Source: Lecanosticta acicola | Taxonomy: Eukaryota > Ascomycota > Dothideomycetes > Mycosphaerellales > Mycosphaerellaceae | Assembly: GCA_963674455.1 (NCBI GenBank) | Contig: CAVMBE010000016.1 | Span: forward strand, 310,001-374,000 | Length of the DNA stretch: 64,000 nucleotides | Direction of reading: 5' to 3' | Program-made: the position numbers and the translations under genes | The notes under the pieces: generated by a model | Database searches by the model: none | What the model was told of the DNA's origin: nothing | What the model saw: the letters and a program-made list of their open reading frames with translations, nothing else | Part shown: piece after piece, positions 1 through 9,333 of the stretch | Position numbering within the stretch: the first letter of the stretch is position 1 | Layout of the letters: each line of letters begins with the position of its first letter

Positions 1-677
1 CGCGAATGCTTTTTGGGAAGCAGTGGCCCTGAGAAACCTTGGGCGTGGGCTGCAGGGAGTTGAAGTGGCTTTGTGTGAAGGTTGCTCGCGTTCCAGCGAG
101 GTCGGCTTCCCTGAGAGAAGAGGGGGCAACAGTACAGCTCCCAGGGCGGCGCACTCCGGCGTTTTTCATCATGTAATGTGCATTAGTTCGCGGTAAGAGG
201 TGGTGGGCGGTCATAACTGTATCTTAGCAGTTTCCCAGGGTGGAATGGCCTTCAATCTGGCCTGCCAACGATTTTATCAAGATTTGGACGTGCAAACGGG
301 CATGTACAGAGAGGTTTCGAGGTGAACTGAGGGTCCAAGAAAGGGATGATGGGAGTAGTAGTTCCAGCTTCATTGTTAGACAAGCTACCTTGCTTTATAT
401 ATATCTTCTTCAGACAGACATGTCTTAGACAAGTTTTTTGGACGATTGTTTTGAAACATTTTGAATTCTCTCGTTTCGTTGAGTGCCTGTCCATGGTTGT
501 TTCGCGATTCTCCCTGGAATCTGCCATGCAGCTCGTCAGGGCATCCTGAGTTGATGTGACGTTACGAGCCCGAGGCACCAGAATTCCAGCCCCATGCTGC
601 TACTTCGACGGCGACCAGCGCACTCACTTCGAATGCCTTGATTTCTATTCCAGATATCACCTGAGGACCCTAGGGGC
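1..677. other. Intergenic region upstream of the phosphodiesterase gene
   Basis: No coding region could be supported. The short open frames here are unrecognisable and overlap one another on both strands. The stretch presumably holds the promoter and 5' leader of the plus-strand gene starting at 678. The end of a neighbouring gene outside the window cannot be excluded at the left edge. Confidence 0.5.
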
Positions 678-2891
678 ATGTCGACGCAAAAGTACGAAGC
701 CGTTGTTGACGATGATGATGACCAGCAGCGGCGGTTCTCCGTCTCGGAGGAGGAGGACGACGATGATGAAGCAGCCTCGACGCGCCGCACGAGGACTTCA
801 GAAGACCTGAGAAGGCACGATGATGAGACTATTGGTGCTGAAGAGGAGGCGGAAAGGTTATTGGCTGGGGAAGAGAAGGGCGAGGGCGCTGGGGGTTTTC
901 GAGGCCGGCGGGAGCGAGATACAAGACCACCGCGCTCATGGCGGAAAGAGAGATGGAGAGATGACGGCGATGGAGGCAGAGGAGGTGGAGGAGGAGGAGG
1001 AGAAAGGGGGGAACTGATGTACAAGGTCGAAGAAGGGAGTAGATCTGGCCGGTCCAGCGTCGAGAGTAGTCCCAACTCGAGCGAGGTGGACATGGGCAGA
1101 GTGCAGGCCAAAAGGCAGAAGAGGAAAGCTTCCATCTTCTGTGGGAGACTTGCGGCGATACACGTCGTGATCATTGTGGCCTTTCTGGCGCTGCTGTTTG
1201 GCGCATACAGCGCCTCGCGCTCTCTGAAGCCAGCAACGGCCGCCAAATCTGCGATTTCGCCGCAGGTACTCTCCAATGGAACGCACAGATTTGCGCCTAC
1301 TACGATTCTGATCTCTCTGGATGGGTTCCGGGCGGATTTCCTTCATCGGGGATTGACGCCTACGCTGTCCTCCTTTGTCAAGCAGGGTGTATCACCTAGG
1401 TACATGCTGCCGTCGTTTCCCTCTTTAACCTTCCCTAATCACTTCACGCTCGTCACGGGCTTGCATCCACAGGATCACGGTGTCGTGGCAAACACCTTCT
1501 GGGATCCCACCATGCAGAAGGAATTCGACCGGAGTATGGATCCTGCCTTCTGGAGCGCCGAGCCATTATGGGAGACGGCAGAACTGCAAGGTATCCGAAC
1601 AGCCATTCATATGTGGCCCGGGAGCGAGGCGCATATTGGAACGAAAGAACCGGCTTATGTCGACAAATTCAACATGGACGAGCCGCTTGATCGCAAAGTC
1701 GATCGCATCCTCGGCTGGCTGGATCTGCCAGGACCGAACGAGACAGATGCTTCAACGGAATCGCCGCGACCGCAATTGATAGCGGCATATGTTCCCAATG
1801 TTGATACAGACGGACATGCCTTCGGTCCGAATTCGACTTACATTCGATCGACTATCTCAGAAGCCGATGGGATGCTCGGGTCGCTCTTCAGGGGCCTCGA
1901 GGACCGGAATCTGACGAATGTGGTGAATGTGGTGGTTGTGTCTGATCACGGCATGGCTACTACGTCGAATGACCGCTTGATTCAATATGAGGACTTGATC
2001 GATACTAGTCTCATTGAACATATCGATGGCTGGCCACTATATGGCTTGCGGCCGGTCGATCAGGTTGAGAAGCAGTTGCAGAACATCTACCAGCAACTAC
2101 TCAAGAAGGCCGAACTGCCCCAGCATTCGGGAAAGTTTGACGTATATCTCCGAGACCAGAACATGCCGGAGCGATATCACTTCAGCCACAGTGATCGCAT
2201 TGCACCGTTGTGGATTGTCCCGAAAGCCGGCTGGGCGATTGTCGCCAAGGAAGAGTTCGACATTGCAGCGGCTACAGCTCGAGGTGATATCTACAGCCCT
2301 CGAGGACTCCATGGCTACGATCACGAACATCCCCTCATGCGGGCCATCTTCGTCGCCAGAGGTCCTGCCTTCCCCCACCCTCCGGGTAGCATCGTTGAGC
2401 CTTTCCAGAACACGGAAGTCTACAACATCGTCTGCGACTCACTGGGACTTGATCCGAAGCCAAACAACGGCACTATTCGGCTGCCGTTCAACACCAGTGC
2501 TCTGCACGACCCCGACGCTGAAGTCGAAATTCCTGACGACCCGCCTCCCATTGATACTTCAGTGCCGGTCATTGGGCCGGGATCGGATAGCTCCAAACAG
2601 CTTCCTGAAGGATCGCAGATTCTCCCGCCCAGTCTACCTGGTGTCGAGAAGCTCCCACCAGCTCCTGAACAGCCCGAAACACCTGCATCGCCTGAGACAG
2701 AGCCTGAGAAGCCAGCCGCCGGGGAGGACGACGTGCCGGACCAGAAACAGAACAGTTCGATGAAATCCTGGGCGGAATGGATCAATGCCAAGCTCCAGAA
2801 TGTCAAAGTCTGGGCGACTGGGCTCTTTGGCGGGAGCAAGGATGATACTACTCCGTCAGCGGAAGGCACAGGACGTGGAGACGATTCGTGA
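678..2891 (+). CDS. Type I phosphodiesterase / nucleotide pyrophosphatase (NPP family), membrane-anchored
   Basis: A single-exon gene of 737 aa. Residues 1-150 are charged and disordered, with Asp/Glu, Arg and Gly runs. One hydrophobic segment at about 157-178 would make this a type II membrane protein with its catalytic domain outside the cytosol or in the lumen. The alkaline-phosphatase-fold NPP domain runs from about 205 to 600. It carries the first metal Asp in ISLDGF (D215), the nucleophile Thr in LTFPNHF (T251), the VDTDGH and VSDHGM metal motifs, and a late His in HGYDHEHP. The family hydrolyses pyrophosphate and phosphodiester bonds of nucleotides and similar substrates; yeast Npp1/Npp2 act in phosphate scavenging. 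The C-terminal ~130 residues are Pro/Glu-rich and lack a recognisable domain. All catalytic residues appear present, so the enzyme is probably active. The exact substrate is unknown. Confidence 0.93.
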   Translation: MSTQKYEAVVDDDDDQQRRFSVSEEEDDDDEAASTRRTRTSEDLRRHDDETIGAEEEAERLLAGEEKGEGAGGFRGRRERDTRPPRSWRKERWRDDGDGGRGGGGGGGERGELMYKVEEGSRSGRSSVESSPNSSEVDMGRVQAKRQKRKASIFCGRLAAIHVVIIVAFLALLFGAYSASRSLKPATAAKSAISPQVLSNGTHRFAPTTILISLDGFRADFLHRGLTPTLSSFVKQGVSPRYMLPSFPSLTFPNHFTLVTGLHPQDHGVVANTFWDPTMQKEFDRSMDPAFWSAEPLWETAELQGIRTAIHMWPGSEAHIGTKEPAYVDKFNMDEPLDRKVDRILGWLDLPGPNETDASTESPRPQLIAAYVPNVDTDGHAFGPNSTYIRSTISEADGMLGSLFRGLEDRNLTNVVNVVVVSDHGMATTSNDRLIQYEDLIDTSLIEHIDGWPLYGLRPVDQVEKQLQNIYQQLLKKAELPQHSGKFDVYLRDQNMPERYHFSHSDRIAPLWIVPKAGWAIVAKEEFDIAAATARGDIYSPRGLHGYDHEHPLMRAIFVARGPAFPHPPGSIVEPFQNTEVYNIVCDSLGLDPKPNNGTIRLPFNTSALHDPDAEVEIPDDPPPIDTSVPVIGPGSDSSKQLPEGSQILPPSLPGVEKLPPAPEQPETPASPETEPEKPAAGEDDVPDQKQNSSMKSWAEWINAKLQNVKVWATGLFGGSKDDTTPSAEGTGRGDDS

Positions 2892-3771
2892 GGAGCTTTG
2901 GCTTGGATGCATTACTTCATTACTTGCTTGCCGTGAGATACCCTGTTTTTTTTAAAGCCTACAGCTTATAGATCTTTAACTCCGTCCGTCAGTGCAGGCA
3001 GCTCACCCTTTACCCTTTCCCGGCCTTCACATGTTGGTGGTTCGGCTTAACTTCGGCTAATAATAGTAATGTCGCCGCGGTGCACCTTCCGTCTCGATTG
3101 GCCGTCAATACGACTGGCGCTATGTCTGGATGCCGTTATTGTTGGCGAATTCGTGGACTCCTTGGGAACCTGCGACAATGCATCTTGATAATAGCATTTG
3201 AGGACAATATCGAGTGGAGAACTTCGACAATAGCTATTCGACCTATTGTGGCCTGACTCAATTGCCCATCAATACCATTAAAAAACTCCTGCGCGTACGG
3301 TCGTTATTGTTGTCGGAGCTGTGCGCTGGAACGCCATTCGCGACAATGCCTCTTCACAATAGGGAACAACAACTGGAGAATTCTCACAATACCTATTCAA
3401 ACCTATTGTGAGCTCTGACTCGGCCGGTGCGGGTTCAGGAGTACATATATTTCTTGCCTTCTCAATCTCTTCTCTCTCTCTCTTACTTTCTTACTTTCTT
3501 TCTTCACGCTGTAGCCCTTCTTATTCCCTCTCTCTCTCACCCACCCACCCGCACAGAAGAGCATTTCGACTTTTTTCCGCCCCTTTTCTTCAACCGTACA
3601 CACATTCTTCGACACCACTCACAAAGAAGACCAGCTCCACTTCCTGCTTTCTCTCCGCAACCACACACCCTTCGCCCGCACAAAGAAAGACCACCACATC
3701 CAACCCAAGAGCCAAGAACAAAAGAACAAAGACCACCATCCATCCAACCATTCCATCAATCGCTGGCGATC
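2892..3771. other. Intergenic region with a diverged tandem repeat and a pyrimidine-rich promoter tract
   Basis: No gene is supported here. It contains the ACAAT/ATTGT repeat described separately (3132-3421) and a strongly pyrimidine-rich tract from about 3455 to 3550. Such CT-rich stretches commonly sit just upstream of fungal transcription starts, which fits the plus-strand gene beginning near 3772. Confidence 0.5.
3132..3421. repeat. Two diverged tandem copies carrying ten ACAAT/ATTGT elements
   Basis: Copy A (about 3132-3259) and copy B (about 3299-3421) align over their whole length. Both open with GTTATTGTTG and close with ACCTATTGTG followed by a short gap and CTGACTC. Core 5-mers lie at 3138, 3175, 3204, 3227 and 3245 in copy A and at 3306, 3343, 3356, 3386 and 3405 in copy B (ATTGT or ACAAT). 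The first two elements are 37 bp apart in both copies. The function is unknown; a cluster of regulator-binding sites is one possibility. Confidence 0.7.
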
Positions 3772-4836
3772 ATGGAATGCGCACGGAAACCCTGCATGGT
3801 TCACAACGCCAACATGGTAAGTCTCACCTGCCCCAGCCCATTCATCCCCGCGCGCGCGCCATTGCGCCTTTCAGATATGGAAGCCATCTATCTGGAAGAG
3901 TACAAGCAGCGGATGCGAGAGAAACGCCTGCATTATTATGGGAACTCACATCCTGAACTCGATGATTGGCAGGCCGTTCTCGTGCGCTATAAAGGCCCCG
4001 CGTACCAAGTCAGCGACACGTACAACCGCATCACGGGCATCGACGAGATTCCCGTCCCCCCAGTGCCCTCCGACGTCGTCGTCGTCGATTTCTCCTGGCT
4101 CGACCGCCTCGCCTCCCTCGCCGCTACCCTCCGCATGCTCCTCACCTCCCTCTTCTGGCTCCTCCGCTACGCCCTGCACTACGGTTTCCGCTACGTCTTC
4201 CTCCCCGCGGCCGCCCTCCTGCTCCTCATGAACCTCTACTCCCTCCTCCGCCTGCACCGCGTCGCCCTCCGCCAGCACGCCACGACCCTCCTCGCCGCTC
4301 TCTTCTTCGCTTTCCCCGCCCGCTGCGCTGCTTTCTGCTCCCGCAACTACGCCTTCTACCGCTACACGGACCGCGAGATCCAAATCTGGGACGGCGCGCA
4401 GTCCCGCGCGTACGTCTTCAATCCGTGCGACGAGCTGCGCCTGCGCGTCCGCGAGGCGACTGCGAAGCTCTGGGAGCGCGTCGTGCGCTGGGTCGTGTAT
4501 TTCGCCCTCGTCTGCGTCGTTTTCTGGCCGTTGTTGCTCCGCCTCCACGCGACTGCCTCCCCTCCTCCTTCACGGCCCCAGGTGCGCTTCGTGAGCTTGG
4601 CCGAGGCCGCCGGTATGGGCTGGGATGTGCCGCTGTGGGCGCAGATGGCGCAGCATAGGGCTTTCCAGGGGGAGAGGACGCACTTCCCCCGAGCTGTCGC
4701 GGCGTCCCAATGGGAGCGACCGACGACGGCGGAGGGGGAGGGTGCCTCGACGGTTGTGCCTATGGCCCCGTCTGTGGAGGGCAAGACGTTCTGTGCGCAG
4801 TGCCAGCAGGCACATTGCTGCGAAGTGCCTTCTTAG
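3772..4836 (+). CDS. Small multi-pass membrane protein of unknown function
   Basis: I do not recognise the family. The open frame from ATG 3772 encodes 354 aa. Hydrophobic segments lie around 4126-4245 (probably two spans), 4285-4335 and 4486-4550, with Arg-rich connecting loops. An acidic region with WLDR precedes the first span, and the Pro/Ala-rich C-terminus ends in several Cys and His. The start is uncertain. A good 58-nt intron can be drawn (GTAAGT at 3817, TTTCAG ending 3874). Splicing it joins ATG 3777 in another frame to the same downstream ORF, giving 333 aa that begin MRTETLHG and continue at MEAIYLEE. The unspliced ATG 3772 also reads straight through. The gene sits between a repeat-rich promoter and a long dinucleotide repeat just after the stop. 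Confidence 0.6.
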   Translation: MECARKPCMVHNANMVSLTCPSPFIPARAPLRLSDMEAIYLEEYKQRMREKRLHYYGNSHPELDDWQAVLVRYKGPAYQVSDTYNRITGIDEIPVPPVPSDVVVVDFSWLDRLASLAATLRMLLTSLFWLLRYALHYGFRYVFLPAAALLLLMNLYSLLRLHRVALRQHATTLLAALFFAFPARCAAFCSRNYAFYRYTDREIQIWDGAQSRAYVFNPCDELRLRVREATAKLWERVVRWVVYFALVCVVFWPLLLRLHATASPPPSRPQVRFVSLAEAAGMGWDVPLWAQMAQHRAFQGERTHFPRAVAASQWERPTTAEGEGASTVVPMAPSVEGKTFCAQCQQAHCCEVPS

Positions 4837-4852
4837 GCCATTGTATGTACAT

Positions 4853-4853
4853 A

Positions 4854-4935
<82 letters not shown>
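4853..4935. repeat. (CG)n-(GA)n compound microsatellite
   Basis: A short CG run (about 4853-4865) passes directly into about 35 GA units ending at 4935. It begins about 16 bp after the stop codon of the preceding membrane-protein gene, so it probably lies in that gene's 3' UTR. Confidence 0.95.
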
Positions 4936-4939
<4 letters not shown>

Positions 4940-5370
4940 CAAATCAAATCAAACATTCCAGTCATAAAAATCCAAAAAAAAAAGTCACTCCACTTCCCTC
5001 CTCACTACCATCCCATCCCATCCCATTCCGGCTGCCCTCGTAGGTAGGTAGCTAAGCGTCTAAGGAATGTGCTTGGTTACCAAACCCCCGGGAAGCCTGG
5101 GAAGAAAAAAGCTCTACTTTCTTTGTGCTGCGCGAAAAAGCTTGCCGGATGAACGTAGGACAAAGGGCACCTAAAGCAACCAAAGCAACACCGAAGCGAA
5201 GAGAAGAAGACATGGCGGGCCTTTTCTCTTTGCTGCTGCTGCTGCTGCTGCTGCTGCGCGCACAACGAAATCTACTCACCGCTCCCAGCGGGTTCTCCTT
5301 TCGCAGCACCCGCCGCCCGTTGCCGATGAGATGAGATGAGATGAGATGAGATGAGATGAGATGAGATGAA
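4936..5370. other. Intergenic leader with CTG and GATGA repeats
   Basis: No gene is supported. The stretch is the upstream region and probable 5' leader of the gene starting at 5371. It contains nine TGC units (5231-5257) and nine perfect GATGA units (5325-5369) that stop one base before the start codon. Confidence 0.6.
5325..5369 (+). repeat. (GATGA)9 minisatellite abutting a start codon
   Basis: Nine perfect pentanucleotide units end at 5369, and the ATG at 5371 follows after one A. The repeat supplies an in-frame TGA just upstream of the ATG, which fixes 5371 as the first usable start. A change in copy number would alter the leader but not the protein. Confidence 0.95.
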
Positions 5371-8106
5371 ATGTTCGCCCCCCCTCCGCCGCCGCAGCTC
5401 ACCGTAGCCGAAATCGAAACCCGCCTGGCCGCCGCGCAGAAAGAAGCGGCGGGGATATCTCCTGCTGCAGCGTCGTCGTCGTCGTCGTCGTCGTCCACAA
5501 AAACCAAAACCGAAACCGAAAGCGTCAAGTCCCGTCTCTCGCTTGCGAGGACCAGGTCGTTGAGATCTTCCTCTGCTTCTGCGGCTTCTGTCTCGTCCTC
5601 GTCCACTTCTACGTGGAGACGAGCAGGTCGCGTCAATGCGAAAGCGACGCAGAAGAACGCCACCAGAACTGCAGCAGAGGGAATCAATCATCATCCCTCA
5701 CTGCCTCAGATCATCCCACAAACACCACAACCACCACCACAACAACCGCATGAAACCCCAGCAGAAAACTTCCAAGAATCATTAAATCTCCCCCCCTTCG
5801 AAGAACCCCGAAGAGCACCGCAGCCGCCCAAACGACCCCCACGGCCTCCCAGCGAGCAGCTCTTCCTGCCCTCCTCACCACCACCACCACCACCACCACC
5901 GGGGATTTTCCAATCCGGCAGCATCGTGAGCAGAAGGCCACAACGCACGGAGATCCTTCCGCCTCTGCCACCTCCCCTCCCTCCGCCTCCGATTCCACAG
6001 AAATCGCCCTTACGACGCGCGCCCGCGACCAAGAAGCAACCCGGGCCTCGGTCTCCCGCAACTCCCTCGACGGAGAACTCTCCACCACCGCATTCCGAAA
6101 CGGCGCGAGATTCTTTCAACACAGCACTACGAGCGCACACGCAAGCGCAAGCGCAGGCGAGGAGGGAATCCGCCGAATCTTCCCTCTCCCTCTCCTCCGA
6201 CACCTCGCAGTCGACGACGGCTTCTTCCGTGGGAGAGCGCGTGGGTCGGATGGCGAGATCGGCCACCGCGCCTGCGGGAACGCTCACTCGTGTCCCGAGA
6301 GATTCCCCGCTGGCAGCGGTTCGCACGAGTCTGCTGATGGGGAGTGGTGGTGGTGGTGGCTCCTCACGTAGTCTACCGACGAGATCGAAGCATGCTAGGA
6401 AGATTTCTATTGCTTCTTCTCGTTCGTTGGATGCTCATCTTGCCAGGGTAGCGGCCGAGGGAGAGAAGGAGGGAGGAGCGGCGTCGTCCAGCGGCGTCGC
6501 GGCTGCTTCGGATGGAGGCGCCGCGTCGCTTCAGCTGGTTGGCTCACGGAGGGAGGAGAAGCGCCCGAATGCCGTGCTGAAGCCTACCAGATCACCACAG
6601 CCCCTCGACGATCACACCCGTGGGAAGCGGAGGAAGAAAGGTGAAACCATGAGCATGCTGCTAGAAACCGGATTTTTCCCCATCGAGGAGATAACGTACG
6701 GAACGGAGAAGGAAGAGAGACGACCGACATCAAAGGACGGTCGCATCGACTTACCGCCGCGCCTCAGTTTCCTCAATGAAAGCTTACCCAGCACGCCAGG
6801 GAGCAATGCTCTGACGCCCACCGAGTTATGCCCCAACTCACCATCTCCTACCACTCCAATAACACCCAGATCAACAGGGTGGAAGCGAAAGTCCGGAGCG
6901 GCGAAGAGAAGCCTTCTATCCCAGATCCCAGAATATGACTGCAAGGCGAACGGTGGCGGGATCAAGGACGAATCCGAGTCTATATCTCCCAGTAGACTAG
7001 AAGCCATCCCCGAGGATAATGGGACAGGTGAGGATTCGCGTCCAGCGTCCATTATTGAAACGCCCGTGGCGACGCAGATACATCTACGAGGAGGATCCGT
7101 TGTGACGGTCACGCCTCCAGAGCTCACCGCGTGGCAAGCGACCGTCTACTTGCATGGCCCGATCAAGTTACCCAAGCCCGCCATCATGCCCCGGAAGAAC
7201 TCTGTTGCCAGCCTGGAGGCGTTTCAGGAAGCAATCGACCGCTTGTATCAGCATGCGCTACAGATTCCGCGTCGACGGAGCGACGACGCCGTGGTGGACG
7301 ACATCTGCGACTTCTTCGACGATTTCGGGTTCGAATGGGTCAGCTTCGAGGGAGACCGCTTGAGTGTGGATTACCTGGATGTGGATGAGGTCGAAGAGAT
7401 GGCGGATGCTGAGGCGGAGCAGCCCGAGCGTTTCAGCACGCCGCCATCGGAAGCGCCGGCTGCCAGTCCGGTCGAGGTCACGATTGCCAAAGAAGTGCTC
7501 GACACGACGTCCAAGGTGCCGTTGATGACAGGATGGAAGGGCTCGGTGGGATCCATTCCTCAGGTCGTGGTGCCGCCGGTGGAAAATGAAGAGACGCTGC
7601 GGGCCAAGGGCATCGCGCGGCTGTCGCGAAGTTCGCGTGGGTCCGCGAGCTCCAACCCGCTCGATGCGATGGCAGAGCAGGGCAAGGATTCGCTCACGAG
7701 CAAGCACGGAGGAGCGGGTGGATTGCAGCTTCTTCCAGCACCGGAAGAGAGCATGCTGGATGCCGTGCTTCAGGCTGGTCGCCGCAGCAGCAGCTCCGGC
7801 CGCGGTAGAGGGAAAGGAGTGGATAGCGGGAGTGTTTCTGGCAGCGTTTCAGGAAGTCTCTCCAGCAGCAGTGTTGGCTGGATGGGAGGAAAGGGAGGTC
7901 GGGGTCGGGACAAGGCCAGCGTGCGCAGCAGCCAGCGCAGTGCGGGAGAGCAGGGCTTCGATTGGGATGACGAGGTGGAGGAGATGGATGCGGGTTCAAC
8001 CTGGATGGCAGGCGTGGCAGCGCGCAAGAAACCGGTCCGGACGAAGAGGCGCAAGTCGGGGTCGAAGATGAGACGACTGGTCGCGACGGCGTCGACGATG
8101 CTGTAG
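5371..8106 (+). CDS. Large Ser/Pro-rich protein of unknown function
   Basis: A 911-aa single-exon ORF that I cannot assign. The N-terminal ~250 residues are low complexity: a seven-Ser run coded by GTC/TCG repeats, several polyproline stretches of 5-9 residues and many PPxP motifs that could bind SH3, WW or EVH1-type domains. Ser/Thr-rich segments with RxxS-like sites follow (about 270-500). The part that looks most like a folded domain is residues 585-677. It contains a WQATVYLHGPIKLPKP motif and a helical stretch with DDICDFFDDFGFEW, then a very acidic tail. The C-terminus is Ser/Gly-rich with an RGRGKG patch and ends in a basic KRRKSGSKMRR stretch that could act as a nuclear signal. Codon use looks like its neighbours. 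Confidence 0.75.
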   Translation: MFAPPPPPQLTVAEIETRLAAAQKEAAGISPAAASSSSSSSSTKTKTETESVKSRLSLARTRSLRSSSASAASVSSSSTSTWRRAGRVNAKATQKNATRTAAEGINHHPSLPQIIPQTPQPPPQQPHETPAENFQESLNLPPFEEPRRAPQPPKRPPRPPSEQLFLPSSPPPPPPPPGIFQSGSIVSRRPQRTEILPPLPPPLPPPPIPQKSPLRRAPATKKQPGPRSPATPSTENSPPPHSETARDSFNTALRAHTQAQAQARRESAESSLSLSSDTSQSTTASSVGERVGRMARSATAPAGTLTRVPRDSPLAAVRTSLLMGSGGGGGSSRSLPTRSKHARKISIASSRSLDAHLARVAAEGEKEGGAASSSGVAAASDGGAASLQLVGSRREEKRPNAVLKPTRSPQPLDDHTRGKRRKKGETMSMLLETGFFPIEEITYGTEKEERRPTSKDGRIDLPPRLSFLNESLPSTPGSNALTPTELCPNSPSPTTPITPRSTGWKRKSGAAKRSLLSQIPEYDCKANGGGIKDESESISPSRLEAIPEDNGTGEDSRPASIIETPVATQIHLRGGSVVTVTPPELTAWQATVYLHGPIKLPKPAIMPRKNSVASLEAFQEAIDRLYQHALQIPRRRSDDAVVDDICDFFDDFGFEWVSFEGDRLSVDYLDVDEVEEMADAEAEQPERFSTPPSEAPAASPVEVTIAKEVLDTTSKVPLMTGWKGSVGSIPQVVVPPVENEETLRAKGIARLSRSSRGSASSNPLDAMAEQGKDSLTSKHGGAGGLQLLPAPEESMLDAVLQAGRRSSSSGRGRGKGVDSGSVSGSVSGSLSSSSVGWMGGKGGRGRDKASVRSSQRSAGEQGFDWDDEVEEMDAGSTWMAGVAARKKPVRTKRRKSGSKMRRLVATASTML

Positions 8107-9333
8107 CCTGTAGGGGATGGGCTTGTTCGCGGGGCAAGAATGATGAATGTTTCGGAAGGGTAGATGATGTGGTGGATGATTTGGTAGATGATGTGGTACA
8201 TGATGAGGATGATGAGGATGATGATGATGATTGAGGACAGGCACGGGACAGCTTCGGGAATTTTTCATGTAACCAGCGTATTTCCTGCAAGAGCAACAGA
8301 AGTGACAGGAAGATGGTGGCAGCGTTTCACCCACCAATAATTGGCGGACGACTCCCGCCATTCCTCTGCGCTCGTATTCGGATGCCGGCCGTGCATTTGC
8401 CAGTTGGAGCGCGAGAGGCATGTCCTGCACAGTCCTGGTTCGCTGGTCGTGTAATGTGGGAAGTACTCTTCTCCGATTGAGATGCTCGAGGGATTGTCGA
8501 GGATTCTTGATGATTCTTGTTGATGATTTCTTGATGATGTCGTTTGCACGACGACATGTGTCCGTCCGAATGTGGCGCCGCAAAGGTGTCTTTACTCCCC
8601 GGTTCCCCGGCCGGGGTGAGCATGTGAGGATGGGATGCCTGAGGGGAGTGTGACAGCATGTGAGAGGTGAGGTGCGGCTGCTTTCATCACGGTACCGGTA
8701 CCTTCCCGTACGAGGTGGATCGCTCCTCCCTCCAGTTGGATGTGATGGGAGCGAGTAGTACGTGAGTCGTCGGATTTAGCCAGCGTTAGGCAATGATGTC
8801 AGGCAGGCAAGCAGGAAGGAGCTGCCCATCACAAGAGCGCCACGGCATCGATGATGAGAGGTGCACAGGTGTTTCTGGTTAGCTGCGTCGGGGCGTGCTT
8901 GCCCTCGGAAACGTGGACCTCGCTCCTTCCTCTGACCGTGCTCCTCGACCCCACCCACCGGGGTGCGGCGCGACGTGTGACTGGCCGCCCGATCTTTCCA
9001 GGTTTCCCCCCATCCCCAAATCCCAAATGACCTTCCAGCTGCCACCGTGTCTGTGGTGTGGTGTGTGCTAACGTAACGACGACGAGCGACTCTCGCTCTG
9101 GCCTTATCGCTCTTGGCGGCACAGGCAAACGCCTGCAACCCGCTGCCATACAGTACGCATCCCCCAACACCCATGCCACCCACGCCCGTCATGTCCATCC
9201 CGTCGTATTATAAGAACATGCGCCCGCCCCGCCTCACCTTTTTCCACATGCCATGCCATCCGCCTGCCTATCCTCGAACATTGGATTCTCGCCCACTCTC
9301 GACGTGGCTCACACATAGACAGACCAGCTTAAC
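8107..9333. other. Intergenic region upstream of the C2H2 regulator
   Basis: About 1.2 kb without a supportable gene. GAT/ATG-rich simple sequence lies at 8160-8235. A TATTATAA element at about 9206, 128 bp upstream of the ATG at 9334, is a possible TATA-like site. The open frames here are shadows without recognisable protein character. Confidence 0.4.

Noticed and set aside
536..1276. 246-codon minus-strand frame opposite the phosphodiesterase N-terminus
   Set aside because: Ser/Pro runs are the complement of the Asp/Glu/Gly-rich coding strand; a shadow of the real gene.
3946..4548. 200-codon Glu/Gly-rich minus-strand frame
   Set aside because: Antisense shadow of the GC-rich membrane-protein gene.
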